A DNA stretch of 64,000 bases, from positions 62,001-126,000 of the forward strand of contig OZ243889.1 of assembly GCA_965213525.1 (NCBI GenBank), written 5' to 3'. Position numbers and translations under genes: made by a program. This stretch comes from G965213525 sp965213525 (GTDB taxonomy: Bacteria > Actinomycetota > Acidimicrobiia > Acidimicrobiales > Poriferisodalaceae). The notes under the pieces are model-generated. The model was not told where the DNA came from. It saw nothing but the letters and a program-made list of their open reading frames with translations, and searched no databases. Of this stretch, positions 6,922 through 16,526 are shown in pieces (the first letter of the stretch is position 1; each line of letters opens with the position of its first letter).

Positions 6922-9207
6922 GTGACCAAGGCGCCACTGCGAGTCCCCGTCCCAGCGGGTGGCGCCCTCATGTCGGTGGTCATCCCCGCCCACGACGAGG
7001 CTGCCGTCATCGCCCGCTGCCTGGGAACTCTGCTCGCCGATGCCGAGACGGACGAGCTCGAGGTCGTCGTCGTCTGCAACGGGTGCACCGACCGCACGGC
7101 CGAGCTTGCACGGCTGGCGGCCCCGTCGGCCACCGTGTTGGAGTTGGACGAGGCATCCAAGACCGCAGCGTTACGAGCTGGTGACGAATCTGCGACGACG
7201 TTCCCCCGGGCGTACCTCGACGCCGACGTGGAGGTGGGGGTCGCCGACCTGCGCGCCGTCGCCCAGGCGCTCGGCGGCGGACCGGCCGTCGGCGGGCCGC
7301 CAGACGGCGTGGCCACTGCGGTCGGTGTCGCCGCCCCGGTCTGTGCGTTCGAGCTCGGGGGGCGCCCGTGGTACGTCCGCCGCTTCTACGACGCCTGGGC
7401 CCGCTTGCCCTACGTGGGGTCCGATCTGATCGGCAACGGGCTGTACGTGCTGTCGGCCGCCGGACGGGAACGCTTCGGCGAGTTCCCCGAGATCACCGCC
7501 GACGACCTCTTCGTTCGAGAGCTGTTCGACCCCGATGAGCGCCTCAGCGTGCGCGATGCCGCATTCGTGGTCCACACGCCGAGATCGTGGAAGGGGCTGC
7601 TCGCCATGCGTGAGCGCACCTACCGCGGCAACGCCGAGCTCGCCCGGCACCGCCCCGACCTCGGGGTGAAGGGAGCGTCGACCGGCGCCTCGTTGGTCGG
7701 CGTGGCGAGAGCGGCGCCGGCGTCGTTCGCCGTGTACGTCGGTGTCAACCTGGCGGCCAAGGCCCGGCTGCGCACCCGCCGGCGCACGGTCCGCTGGGAA
7801 CGCGACGACAGCGCTCGCGAGATGGCAGCCGTACCGGCGTCGGCACCAGCGTCACCTGAGGCGCCGAGGGTCGCGTACCTCACCTCGCAGTACCCGGCCA
7901 CCTCCCACACCTTCGTCCTCCGCGAGGTCCAGGCCCTGCGGGCCGCCGGTTGGGTGGTCGACACCTTCACCGTCCGCGACGTCGACGACGACGTCCTGCT
8001 CGCCGCAACCGAGCGCGAGGAGGCTGCCAGCACCGAGGCGTTGCTGCCCACCACGCTGCCCCGGCTCGTCGGCTCGCTCGCCACGGCGTTGCGGACCAGT
8101 CCCGGTGGGTGGGCCGACGCCGCAGGTCGGTCGTTGCGCGCCGGGGGCGGCGACCCTCGACGGTCGCTGTGGCAGGCCTTCTACCTGGCCGAGGCCGTGT
8201 TGTTGTACGAGGCGATGCGACGACGGGGCGTGCGCCACGTCCACGTCCACTTCGCCAACGTCGCCGCCGACGTGGCCCGTCTGGCCGTGGCGATCGGCAA
8301 CGGTGCCGGCGACGGTGACCGGTGGTCGTGGAGCTTCACGATGCACGGGCCACGGGAGCTGTCTGATGTCGAGCGGTTCGACCTCGCATCCAAGGTCTGT
8401 GAGGCCAGCGCCGTCGTGTGCATCTCCGACTACTGCCGTTCCCAGTTGATGGCGCTGGTCGACCAGCGCCAGTGGCCCAAGCTCGCCGTTGCGCACTGCG
8501 GGGTGGACACCGAGCGGTTCGGCCTGGTCCAGCGCACCCGTCGTGACCACCCCAGCGCCCCCCTCAAGGTGCTGTGCGTCGGGAGGCTGGTGCGCGAGAA
8601 GGCCCAGACGCTGCTGGTCGCCGCTGTCGCCGAGGCGGTCGCTCGTGGTGTCGACGCCCACCTCGTGCTCGCCGGCGATGGCCCGTGCCGGGCAGAGGTG
8701 GAACGGGCGGTGGCGCGTCACGAGATGGGCGGTCGCGTCGAGCTCACGGGGGCGGTCAGCCAGGACGACATCGTCGAGCTGTACGCCGCCGCCGACGTGT
8801 TCGCCCTGGCCAGCTTCGCCGAGGGCGTGCCGGTCGTGTTGATGGAGGCGATGGCCACGGGCCTGCCCGTCGTGGCCACCCAGATCGCCGGCATCGCCGA
8901 GCTGGTCGAGGACGGGCGGTCGGGAAGGCTGGTGGCGCCGGGTCGGCCCGACGAACTGGCCGCAGCGCTGACCGCCATCGCCGAGGACCCCGAGCTCGGC
9001 CACCGCATGGGGCGCGCGGGACGGGCCAGGGTGGTCGACGACTTCGAGATCAGCGCCTGTGCCGCGCAGGTGGGCAGCATCATCGCCCGGGCCATGGGTC
9101 GACCCCACGACGGCGCAGATCCCGACGTCGGCTCTACACCGACGTCACCGGGGGTGGGGTCGGTGCCAGCGCCACGTGTCGGACGTGCCAGCGGGTTGGG
9201 CCTGTGA
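6922..9207 (+). CDS. GT2-GT4 fusion glycosyltransferase
   Basis: This is a 761-residue protein made of two glycosyltransferases. Residues about 15-290 form a GT-A (GT2-type) domain with SVVIPAHDEAAVI, CNGCTDRT and a D-x-D equivalent YLDADVEVG. Residues about 310-740 form a GT-B (GT4-type) domain beginning VAYLTSQYPATSHTFVLREV. It contains VHVHFAN, CGVDTERF, VGRLVREKAQ and the nucleotide-sugar motif EGVPVVLMEAMATG with VPV and EAM positions. A single chain could add two successive sugars. The fusion is in one clean frame. Its TGA overlaps the GTG of the next glycosyltransferase. The sugars and acceptor are unknown. Confidence 0.88.
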   Translation: MTKAPLRVPVPAGGALMSVVIPAHDEAAVIARCLGTLLADAETDELEVVVVCNGCTDRTAELARLAAPSATVLELDEASKTAALRAGDESATTFPRAYLDADVEVGVADLRAVAQALGGGPAVGGPPDGVATAVGVAAPVCAFELGGRPWYVRRFYDAWARLPYVGSDLIGNGLYVLSAAGRERFGEFPEITADDLFVRELFDPDERLSVRDAAFVVHTPRSWKGLLAMRERTYRGNAELARHRPDLGVKGASTGASLVGVARAAPASFAVYVGVNLAAKARLRTRRRTVRWERDDSAREMAAVPASAPASPEAPRVAYLTSQYPATSHTFVLREVQALRAAGWVVDTFTVRDVDDDVLLAATEREEAASTEALLPTTLPRLVGSLATALRTSPGGWADAAGRSLRAGGGDPRRSLWQAFYLAEAVLLYEAMRRRGVRHVHVHFANVAADVARLAVAIGNGAGDGDRWSWSFTMHGPRELSDVERFDLASKVCEASAVVCISDYCRSQLMALVDQRQWPKLAVAHCGVDTERFGLVQRTRRDHPSAPLKVLCVGRLVREKAQTLLVAAVAEAVARGVDAHLVLAGDGPCRAEVERAVARHEMGGRVELTGAVSQDDIVELYAAADVFALASFAEGVPVVLMEAMATGLPVVATQIAGIAELVEDGRSGRLVAPGRPDELAAALTAIAEDPELGHRMGRAGRARVVDDFEISACAAQVGSIIARAMGRPHDGADPDVGSTPTSPGVGSVPAPRVGRASGLGL

Positions 9208-10496
9208 CCGGGGTGGCGACGGCGCGTCTTGCCCGAGCTGGGGGTGACCGGCGCCGGCCGTGGCGCCGGCGTCGAGGCAGAGCCACCCCCGAGGTCGGCC
9301 CCGGCGGCCCCCGCCTGATGTTCTTCGCCGGCCCCGTCGAGGCCGGCGCGGTGCACGACCGCTGGTCCAAGGGCCAGCCCGATGACCACCACTTCGCCGT
9401 CATCTACCTGCGCCAGTTCCTCGACCTGCAGCGATCGCTGGACGCCACCGCCTGGGCGTACTCGGCCCGGGCCGGTCACGGGGGCGTCGACGACCCCCGG
9501 GAAGGCCTCACGGTGAGGTACCTGCCCGTGCCCGCCCAGCACGGGAACGTCGCGTCGTTCATTGCCGGTCGACTGGCGGCCGGGCTTCGCATCGTCGCCC
9601 TGGCCGCCCGCCACCGCCCCGACGCCGTCGTCGTCGACGGGGCGCACACGTTCTGGTTCGCCCTCGCGCCGCTGCGGGCCCTAGGGGTGACGGTCATCCC
9701 GACCATCCACTGCGTGCTGTGGCTGCGCCACCGGCCCCGACGACGCCGCCTGCGGCGCCTCATGGACCCGCTCGACGGTTGGTTCTTCGGCCGCGTCGCC
9801 GGACCCATCCTGGTGGTGTCCGAAGAGATCGGCGAGCAGGTCCGAGAGCTCGCCGGTGCCGCCGCCGACGTCCGCCGCTTCGTCCCCTCCTACCCGCCGG
9901 GCGCCTTCGACCACGTCGCCCCCCCCGAGCCCGACCGCAGGCCGTTCGAGGTCCTGTTCGCCGGGCGGATCGCCAAGGACAAAGGCGTCGGCCTGCTGCT
10001 CGAGGCGGCCGCCCAGCTGGCTGCCGCCGGGCGCGACGACATCACGATCACCCTGTGCGGTGAGGGACCTGCGCTCGACGGGCTGCGAGCGCGCGCCACC
10101 GAAATGGGGCTGGCCGGCCGCTTCACCTGCCTGGGCTTCTGCGAGCGCGACGAGCTGGCCGCCGCGTACGGACGCGCCCACGTCGTGGTCGCCCCGACCA
10201 CCACCGCCTTCGTCGAGGGCTTCAACAAGGTGGTGCTCGAGGGCGTGCTGAGCGGCCGGCCGGTGATCACCTCCTCGACCTGCCCGGCGCTGTCCGATGT
10301 CGCCGAGGCGGTCCTCGAGGTCGCACCCGACGACGCCGTGGCCTACCGGCGGGCGTTCGAGGCGCTCTGTGACGATCGCCAGCTGTACGAGGCCAAGCGC
10401 GCCGCCGCCGTCTCGATCGCCGCGACCTTCGACACCGATGACCGGTCGTGGCAGGCGACGCTGCGCCGGGCCCTAGCCGACGTGGGCATCAGGTGA
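9204..10496 (+). CDS. GT4-type glycosyltransferase
   Basis: This is a 430-residue GT-B enzyme. After a basic Arg-rich head the fold begins at RLMFFAGPVEAGAVHDRW. GT4 signatures follow: VLFAGRIAKDKGVGLLLEAA, LCGEGPALDGL, and the E-x7-E region VEGFNKVVLEGVLSGRPVI. The frame stays open far upstream inside the previous gene. GTG 9204 was chosen because it gives a GTGA overlap with that gene's stop, the coupling pattern used throughout this region. The next gene also begins with a GTGA overlap, so these form an operon. The donor and acceptor are not known. Confidence 0.87.
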   Translation: MTGVATARLARAGGDRRRPWRRRRGRATPEVGPGGPRLMFFAGPVEAGAVHDRWSKGQPDDHHFAVIYLRQFLDLQRSLDATAWAYSARAGHGGVDDPREGLTVRYLPVPAQHGNVASFIAGRLAAGLRIVALAARHRPDAVVVDGAHTFWFALAPLRALGVTVIPTIHCVLWLRHRPRRRRLRRLMDPLDGWFFGRVAGPILVVSEEIGEQVRELAGAAADVRRFVPSYPPGAFDHVAPPEPDRRPFEVLFAGRIAKDKGVGLLLEAAAQLAAAGRDDITITLCGEGPALDGLRARATEMGLAGRFTCLGFCERDELAAAYGRAHVVVAPTTTAFVEGFNKVVLEGVLSGRPVITSSTCPALSDVAEAVLEVAPDDAVAYRRAFEALCDDRQLYEAKRAAAVSIAATFDTDDRSWQATLRRALADVGIR

Positions 10497-11395
10497 GCAC
10501 CGGGGGGGTGCAGCCCGACCTGTTGGTCGTGGGTGCAGCCAAGGCCGGCTCGACGACCCTGACCGCGCTGCTCGACGCCCACCCCGACGTGTTCATGGTG
10601 CCCCACGAGGTGCACTACTTCTCCGACGACGAGCGCCACGCACGGGGACCCGAGTGGTACCGATCGCTGTTCGACGAGGCCGGTGGGGTTCGGCTGCGGG
10701 GCGAGAACAGCAACACCTACACCATGAGCGAGCGGTACCCCGGCACCGTCGAGCGCATGGCCGCCGAGCTCGACCTGTCGACGCTGCGCATCGTGTACCT
10801 GGTCCGCCACCCCCTCCACCGCCTGGCCTCGCACTGGATCGAGAAGCGCTCCCACGGCGGCGACGAGGTGCACCACGACTTCGCCCGAGCCGTCCGGCAG
10901 GACACCCGGCTCTTGCTCGACCCGTCGCGCTACTGGTCCCAGCTGGCGGCGTACCGGGCCGTCATCGATGACGATCGCATCCACGTCACGTTCCACGAGG
11001 ATCTGCGGCTCGAGCCCGAGGCGACGATGGCTGCGTGCTTCGAGTTCTGCGGGCTCGGGCCCCCGCCTGACACCGAGCCCGCCGAGGTGCACCTGAACCC
11101 GTCGGCGGCCAAGAGGGTGCAGAGGGGCTCGCTCTCGAGGCTGCGCCGGGTGCCCGGATACGACGCCGCGGTGCGCCTGTTGCCGGCCAGCGCACGCCAG
11201 CGCCTGCGCTCGGCGCTGTTCTTCACCGGCGTCCGAGGCGCACCCGAGTGGGACGCCACCACCTGGAGGTGGGCGGCCGATCAGCTGGGCGACGACAGCG
11301 CCCGCCTGCTCGAGCACTGCGGACGCCCCGGTCTGTGGGACCTGTCCGCACCACCGCCGTCGGCCGAGCCGCCGGTACCTACGCCGTCGGCCTGA
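10493..11395 (+). CDS. PAPS-dependent sulfotransferase
   Basis: This is a 300-residue sulfotransferase that moves sulfate from PAPS onto an acceptor, here probably a carbohydrate. The 5'-phosphosulfate loop is GAAKAGSTTL (residues 14-23), with Lys17 as the catalytic-type lysine. The 3'-phosphate motif is VYLVRHPLHRLASHW (about 100-114). A C-terminal region with PSAAKRVQRGS follows the usual heparan-type sulfotransferase layout. The start GTG 10493 overlaps the stop of the glycosyltransferase, so sulfation and glycosylation genes are coupled. It is the first of six sulfotransferases in the window. Confidence 0.9.
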   Translation: MSTGGVQPDLLVVGAAKAGSTTLTALLDAHPDVFMVPHEVHYFSDDERHARGPEWYRSLFDEAGGVRLRGENSNTYTMSERYPGTVERMAAELDLSTLRIVYLVRHPLHRLASHWIEKRSHGGDEVHHDFARAVRQDTRLLLDPSRYWSQLAAYRAVIDDDRIHVTFHEDLRLEPEATMAACFEFCGLGPPPDTEPAEVHLNPSAAKRVQRGSLSRLRRVPGYDAAVRLLPASARQRLRSALFFTGVRGAPEWDATTWRWAADQLGDDSARLLEHCGRPGLWDLSAPPPSAEPPVPTPSA

Positions 11396-11457
11396 CCCGC
11401 CGGCCCTCGTCCGCCGTCGGCCCGAGCCGCCGGGCCGGGTCGGGGGGACGGGTCGGG

Positions 11458-12339
11458 TCAGGGGCGGGGCACGGCGTCCAGATCCCACGACAACGGCTGG
11501 ACGGCGGTCAGCTCGCTGAACCGCTCGCAGTCCAGAGGGGTGCCGAGCCAGCATCCGAGCTCGGCGAGCTCGACGTCGAAGTGGGCCTGCACCCTCGCTC
11601 GGCTCGCCTCGCTCAGACGGGGACGCTCGTCGAGGCGCAGCCGCCGGTGGAAGGCGTCCACCAGGCGCTGGGGGACGAGCGGACGGAGGCGGTCGAAGGA
11701 CGGCAGCGCACGGGCGGCGTCTCGCAGGCGGCTGGCCCGCAGCCGCTCGGCCGAGGCGTTGACGGCGCCCAGGTCGTGTCGCCAGCGGGCTTCGTCGTCG
11801 TAGCCGAGGAACGCACAGACCCGGAGCAGCTCGGCCTCGGGCTGGGTCATCAGGCGATCGAAGAACACCGGCAGCACGCGCTCGGGTCCGAGGGCGTCGA
11901 GGTAGGGCCGCAGCTGGGTGGCGTAGCACCCGTAGCTCACGAGCTCGGGATGGGTGTCGAGCGCGATCTCGATGTCGGCGGCGGCCTCACGCATCGTCCA
12001 CAGGTGCACGTGGTGGGAGATCAGTCGGTCGACGGGGTGGCGCATCACGTAGACGGTCTTGACGTCGGAGACGTGCTCGACGATGCGCCCGACGGTGCTG
12101 GGGTGCTCGGGCAGCTTGGTGTAGTGCGTGCTGCTCTCACCGCGGAGATCGTCGGGGCCGGCGCCGGTGAACAGGGCCTCGTACCAGTCGATGCCACGGG
12201 CGTAGATGTCGTCATCGCTGAAGAAGCACGGTTCCTTCGGATCGGTCATGAAGATGCCCGGTTGCGCGGCCAGCTGCTCGTGCAGGGTCGTGGTGGCCGC
12301 CTTCATCGCCCCGATGACGAGGAACGTCGGCAGGCTCAT
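11458..12339 (-). CDS. PAPS-dependent sulfotransferase
   Basis: This is a 293-residue sulfotransferase. The PAPS 5'-loop is GAMKAATTTL (residues 10-19, Lys13) and the 3'-phosphate motif is VYVMRHPVDRLISHH (96-110). Segments KEPCFFSDDD and RGIDWYEALF resemble N-deacetylase/N-sulfotransferase-like domains that act on polysaccharides. It is convergent with the sulfotransferase ending at 11395 and shares its general layout, but the two are clearly divergent. ATG 12339 overlaps the stop of the ligase-like gene (ATGA), giving an operon order Wzz-like, ligase-like, sulfotransferase on the minus strand. Confidence 0.9.
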   Translation of the reverse strand: MSLPTFLVIGAMKAATTTLHEQLAAQPGIFMTDPKEPCFFSDDDIYARGIDWYEALFTGAGPDDLRGESSTHYTKLPEHPSTVGRIVEHVSDVKTVYVMRHPVDRLISHHVHLWTMREAAADIEIALDTHPELVSYGCYATQLRPYLDALGPERVLPVFFDRLMTQPEAELLRVCAFLGYDDEARWRHDLGAVNASAERLRASRLRDAARALPSFDRLRPLVPQRLVDAFHRRLRLDERPRLSEASRARVQAHFDVELAELGCWLGTPLDCERFSELTAVQPLSWDLDAVPRP

Positions 12340-13649
12340 GACCACGCCGCCGCCGCCGTGACGGGCCGGGACTCCGCGGCCCCCGGGTCCGAGCGGCGCT
12401 CGTGTCGCCAGAGCGCCTCGTCGGGGAACTGCGCCGACCACCCCCGCAACAGCACGACGAAGACCAGCCACCCACCGTCGAGCAGGGACGGCTCGGCGAC
12501 CGCCGCCACCAGCTGCACGACGACCAGGCACATCACCGCGACCGCGGCCGGGCCGACGCTGCGGATGTGGCGCCCAGCGGCCACCGCGGTCGTGGCGATG
12601 ACGACCAGGAGGAGGCCGACGCCCACGAGACCGATCTGACCGACGGCGTCGAGCACCCCGTTGTGGGCGTGCGCTGGTCGGTGCACCAGCGGTTCCCAGA
12701 CCGCCAGCGTTGCCTCGGTCGGCGTGGCGAAGTTCACGAACGCGTTGTACCCGTAGCCGACGAAGGGCCGCTGCTCGACCTGGTCGAGGGCGCTCTCCCA
12801 GATGTCGGTGCGCCCGGTGAACGTCGAGTCCTTGCCCGCGCTGTCCAGCACCGTGTCGAACGACAGGACCGCGGCGGCGCCGAGGGCCAGGGCGACCGCC
12901 GTGCCGAGCGCGAGGACCGGGAAGATCGACCGGGTCGAGCTGCGCGCCAGGGTGTTGGCCCATGCCCACACGCCGACCGCGGCGATCACCGCGAAGCGGG
13001 CGGTCCACGACTGGGACCCGACGAGCAGCACGCCGAGGACGACGAGCGCCACGACCCGACGCCAGCCCCGTTCGGTCGCCAGGGCCACGACGATGCCGAT
13101 CGACACGAAGATGCCCAGGCTGTTCTTGGACAGGAACGTCCCCCGCCACCCGTCGGGACCCTGCACGCGCGTCCGAGACGCCGGTTCGATGACGAGCTCG
13201 ACGATCTGGGCGACGACGACCAACCCGACCGCCCACTTCAGTGCGACCAGGATGTCGTCACCCCGCAGGCAGCCTGCGACCGCAGCGAGCCCCAACAGCG
13301 GCGGCATCGAGATGCGCAACCACACCAGCGTCACGTCGGTGTCCACCGACCAGGCCAGCGTCATGAGCAGCCACCCGAGCAGCAGCACGAGCGGGATCGA
13401 GACCCGCAGCCGCATCAGGGCCCGTCGGGGGGCGAGGGCCAGGCACCCGAGGGCAGGGGCGGCCATGGCGGTCCAGAACGAGGGGCGCACCTGGAAGACG
13501 CCGAGGGCGAAGACGACGTTGCCCGCCACGGTCGCCTGTCCGAGCAGCGTAGCCAGGGGTCCGAGGCGCGCCGGACCGGCCTGGTCGGACGCGTCGACGG
13601 TCGGGTCCGGACCGGTCGGCTCCTGCGTGGCCGGCGCCGGGGATGTCAC
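12336..13649 (-). CDS. O-antigen ligase / Wzy-like polymerase family membrane protein
   Basis: This is a 437-residue integral membrane protein with about ten hydrophobic segments. The Wzy_C/WaaL signature is clear: FTGRTDIWESALDQVEQRP, then VGYGYNAF, a periplasmic-type loop, and AHNGVLDAVGQIGLVGVGL. Members polymerise repeat units or transfer polysaccharide from undecaprenyl carriers to an acceptor on the outer side of the membrane. GTG 13649 overlaps the stop of the Wzz-like gene (GTGA). A polymerase/ligase, a chain-length protein and a sulfotransferase in one operon point to export of a sulfated polymer. Polymerase and ligase cannot be told apart from sequence. Confidence 0.87.
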   Translation of the reverse strand: MTSPAPATQEPTGPDPTVDASDQAGPARLGPLATLLGQATVAGNVVFALGVFQVRPSFWTAMAAPALGCLALAPRRALMRLRVSIPLVLLLGWLLMTLAWSVDTDVTLVWLRISMPPLLGLAAVAGCLRGDDILVALKWAVGLVVVAQIVELVIEPASRTRVQGPDGWRGTFLSKNSLGIFVSIGIVVALATERGWRRVVALVVLGVLLVGSQSWTARFAVIAAVGVWAWANTLARSSTRSIFPVLALGTAVALALGAAAVLSFDTVLDSAGKDSTFTGRTDIWESALDQVEQRPFVGYGYNAFVNFATPTEATLAVWEPLVHRPAHAHNGVLDAVGQIGLVGVGLLLVVIATTAVAAGRHIRSVGPAAVAVMCLVVVQLVAAVAEPSLLDGGWLVFVVLLRGWSAQFPDEALWRHERRSDPGAAESRPVTAAAAWS

Positions 13650-15307
13650 GAACGGCTGGCCCGGGCGCCAGTGGGCGACGCCGACGGGTCGTCGTCGGCA
13701 TCGGTGGTGTCGGTGTCGGTGTCGGTGGCGAGCGAGCGAGCCCGTGCCGCCACGACACCGTCCTGGCCACCGGGGCGATCGCTGCTGCGGGTCGGGACCC
13801 GGCGGCCGCTGAGACCGCTGCGCATCGAGGGTCGAGTCGTGACGGGCAGCACCGAGGAGGCCGCCTCGGCCCCGATGCGCCCGCTGAGAGCTGCGGCGGT
13901 GTCGCTCACGTCTCGCTCCGATGCCCGGCCGAGGGGGATGGCGACGACGACGCCGGCGGCCTGCTGACACACAGCCAGTGCGCCCGACGTGGCCAGCAGT
14001 CGTCCCACGTCCACGACCACCAGGTCACAGGCGCCCTCGACCGAGGCGATGAGCTGATCGACCGACACGCCCCGCCGCAGCGCTTCGGCACCGGGCAGGA
14101 CCCGCACGCCGTCTCGTTCGGTGGCTGCGAGCTGGCCGTCCGGTGCGGGGTAGCGCTCAGAGAGCCACGGCCGCACCGTGTCGGCGTCGATGACCACGAC
14201 CTGGCGCCCGTTCTCGACCGCCTGGCGGGCGACGAGCAGCGCCACGGTGGTGGTGCCGGCGCGGCGGGTCGTGCCGCCCACGGCCACGACGGGCAGGCCC
14301 TCCGAGGCGGTCACGCCCCACTCGACCTGCGCCCAGAGCCGCTGGACGACGTCGTCACCACCCCCGGTCCGGCCAGCGCGGGTGAGCGCCCCCGACGGCG
14401 AGGCGGCGAGGTGGCGGCTGCGAGGCAGGTGGCCGACCACCCGAGCGCCGATGAGACGCTCGGCGAGGGTCCCGTCGGCCACCCGGTCCGACAGCTGGAG
14501 GGTCAGCGGTGCCAGTCCCAGGCCGACGAGCAGGGCGCCGAGGACGACGACCGCCTGCAGCAGCGCAGCCGACTCGGGTTCGCTGGCGGTGGCCCTGGTC
14601 GCCGAATCGATCAGCGAGCCGCCACCCGCCTCGAGGGCCTCCAGCTCGAGGGTCTGGCGGTAGGAGAGGATGTCGCCGTAGCTGGTGAGCAGCAGGTCGC
14701 GCTGGGTGGTGAGCTCGGGGGCGATCACGGCCAGCGGGGGGACCGGCAGCGGATCGTCGGTCGTCAGGCTGGCGATGTAGGGGGTGACGACCTCTCGGAG
14801 CTGGGCGTTGACCGCAGCGAGGTCATCGCGCACCTCGTCCAGCTGGTCGTCGAGGTCGCCGAGCACGTCGGTCGTCTCCTGACCGCTGCGCCGCTCGGCG
14901 GCCTGTAGGTACGCCCGGGCATAGGTGTTCGCGATCTCGACCGAGACGTCAGGATCTGCCGTGGTCGCCTCGACCGTCACGATGTTGGTGTCGGGCTGCT
15001 GGCGGAACTCGGTCACCGCGCGCACCCGGCGGGCGTCGAGGTCCGCGGTGGTGAGGTCGGCGGCGACGATCTCGGCCAGATCCATCGAACCCATGACCGC
15101 CAGCTCGCTGGCGACGAAGCGGTCGGGCTGACCGGACAGGCCCGGAGCGGTCGGATTGCCCGGCAGCACCAGCAGCTCGGCGTCGGCCCGGTAGCTGGTC
15201 GCGTCGTCCTCGTCGATGGTCGACGCGGCCACGAGCCCGACGAGCAGCGCCAGGGCGACGACCCACCAGCGGCGACGAAGTGCCGCCGCCAGGAACGAGA
15301 GCTCCAT
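13646..15307 (-). CDS. Wzz-like chain-length protein with degenerate BY-kinase domain
   Basis: This is a 553-residue protein. Residues 13-30 and about 250-275 are membrane helices that bracket an extracytoplasmic Wzz domain (RADAELLVLPGNP, SVEIANTYARAYLQAAERRSG, coiled coil to about 200). The cytoplasmic part looks like a bacterial tyrosine kinase. However, the P-loop equivalent at 342-355 reads GGTTRRAGTTTV and lacks the GK(S/T) lysine, while VVVIDAD (367-373) resembles Walker A'. The C-terminus is a Thr/Asp-rich tail with no tyrosine cluster. I infer a chain-length regulator that has lost catalysis. ATG 15307 is preceded by AGAGGACG. It is the first gene of the minus-strand operon. Confidence 0.82.
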   Translation of the reverse strand: MELSFLAAALRRRWWVVALALLVGLVAASTIDEDDATSYRADAELLVLPGNPTAPGLSGQPDRFVASELAVMGSMDLAEIVAADLTTADLDARRVRAVTEFRQQPDTNIVTVEATTADPDVSVEIANTYARAYLQAAERRSGQETTDVLGDLDDQLDEVRDDLAAVNAQLREVVTPYIASLTTDDPLPVPPLAVIAPELTTQRDLLLTSYGDILSYRQTLELEALEAGGGSLIDSATRATASEPESAALLQAVVVLGALLVGLGLAPLTLQLSDRVADGTLAERLIGARVVGHLPRSRHLAASPSGALTRAGRTGGGDDVVQRLWAQVEWGVTASEGLPVVAVGGTTRRAGTTTVALLVARQAVENGRQVVVIDADTVRPWLSERYPAPDGQLAATERDGVRVLPGAEALRRGVSVDQLIASVEGACDLVVVDVGRLLATSGALAVCQQAAGVVVAIPLGRASERDVSDTAAALSGRIGAEAASSVLPVTTRPSMRSGLSGRRVPTRSSDRPGGQDGVVAARARSLATDTDTDTTDADDDPSASPTGARASRS

Positions 15308-15443
15308 GCGTCCTCTCCCAATCGGGTCAGGCGGATCGGCCGGACCGCCGGGGCGGTACGACAGGCGTCAGCGTCGACGACGATGCCACGCTAGTGGGCT
15401 GCGGCGCCGACCCGGGCCCAGGCCACGGGGGCGGCCGGGACGC

Positions 15444-16397
15444 TCAGCGGTGCTCCATCTCGACGCCGGCAGCCCCGACGAAGAACCCGATGCCCTCGGC
15501 CGCCTCGGCGGCGGCGTAGCGAACCTGAGGCCACTGGCCCCGCCTGGCGCGACCGACGGGCCGTCCGAGCGCGCGCACCAGCCGTCGTGCGCCCCGCAGC
15601 ACGAGCCTGGTGCGGCTCGTCCCCAAGCGAACGTTCGTCACGTACTGGGTGTTGCCCATCCACATGGCCCGCCTCAGCTGGTAGGCGAGCGTGGCCCGGG
15701 ACGGGGGCTCGAGCTCGCGCACCGCCACCGACCTCGAGTACCGGGCGGCCAGGCCGGCAGCCACGGCACGGCGGAAGAACACGACGTCCTCACCTCCCAC
15801 CTCGCCGAGGGTGGGGTCGAAGCGGATGTCGGGATGGGCGGCGAGCCACTCGCTGCGGACCATGCTGTTGCCCGTCGCGCAGAGCTCGGTGAGCTGATCG
15901 TCGGCGCCGGTCATCAACCCGATCTGATCGAAGGGCTCCTCACGCAACCACCGGGGGGCCCGGGCGTCGAAGGTGAGCAGCAGGGGGCCGGTGACGGCGT
16001 CGGCGCCGGTGCGTGCGACGACGTCGAGCATCGAGGTGAACCAGGTGGGCGGGACGACGATGTCGTCGTCGGTCATCGCCACCCAGTCACCGATGTCGAG
16101 GGCGGCGTCGATGCCGGCGTTGCGAGCACGGGCGATGTTGCCCCCGCCGACGTGGCGGTACGTGACCCCGAGCGGGAACGCCTCGCGATGCTGATCAGCG
16201 ACCGGGCGGGCTCGACCGTCGGCGTTGTCGTCGACGACCACCACACCCACCTCTGCCCGGTCCGAGGCGACCACGGCGGCGCGGGCCACCGAGCGCAGCA
16301 GCCGGTCGAGCTCGTCGTTGCGTCGGTGCGTGCACACGTACAGGCCGATGCGTTCGACCGGGCCGGACCGCTTCGTGGTGCCTGGTGTCCTCTGCAC
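15444..16397 (-). CDS. GT2-family glycosyltransferase
   Basis: This is a 317-residue GT-A enzyme. It has IGLYVCTHRRNDELDRLL at the start, VVVVDDNADGRA, and NIARARNAGIDAALDIG. The D-x-D-type motif is MTDDDIVVP, followed by GEDVVFFRRA with the ED motif. A C-terminal basic, amphipathic segment may associate with the membrane. It likely transfers one sugar of the polysaccharide repeat on the cytoplasmic side. It lies upstream of the Wzz-like gene on the same strand across a 136-bp gap, and its 5' end faces the secreted GH74-like gene. The sugar specificity is unknown. Confidence 0.86.
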   Translation of the reverse strand: MQRTPGTTKRSGPVERIGLYVCTHRRNDELDRLLRSVARAAVVASDRAEVGVVVVDDNADGRARPVADQHREAFPLGVTYRHVGGGNIARARNAGIDAALDIGDWVAMTDDDIVVPPTWFTSMLDVVARTGADAVTGPLLLTFDARAPRWLREEPFDQIGLMTGADDQLTELCATGNSMVRSEWLAAHPDIRFDPTLGEVGGEDVVFFRRAVAAGLAARYSRSVAVRELEPPSRATLAYQLRRAMWMGNTQYVTNVRLGTSRTRLVLRGARRLVRALGRPVGRARRGQWPQVRYAAAEAAEGIGFFVGAAGVEMEHR

Positions 16398-16526
16398 GCG
16401 GCGGGGGTTCCTCTCGTGCGCCGGGGGTCAGCGGTGCCACCGCCGAGGCGCCCATGGTGGCGCGCCCGGGACGTTCACCGTGGCGAAACGCTCCGAGGCG
16501 CTCAAGTACCTGTCCGGGGGGGACGA

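Noticed and set aside
12402..13967. Long plus-strand open frame opposite the O-antigen ligase-like gene
   Set aside because: It is a His/Arg/Asp-rich antisense shadow. The minus strand has clear membrane helices and the Wzy_C motif. GC-rich codon use opens antisense frames throughout this window.
15216..16526. N-terminal extension of the GH74-like gene back to 15216
   Set aside because: The extra residues are antisense to the GT2 gene and low in complexity. A proper signal peptide starts at 16527/16536.
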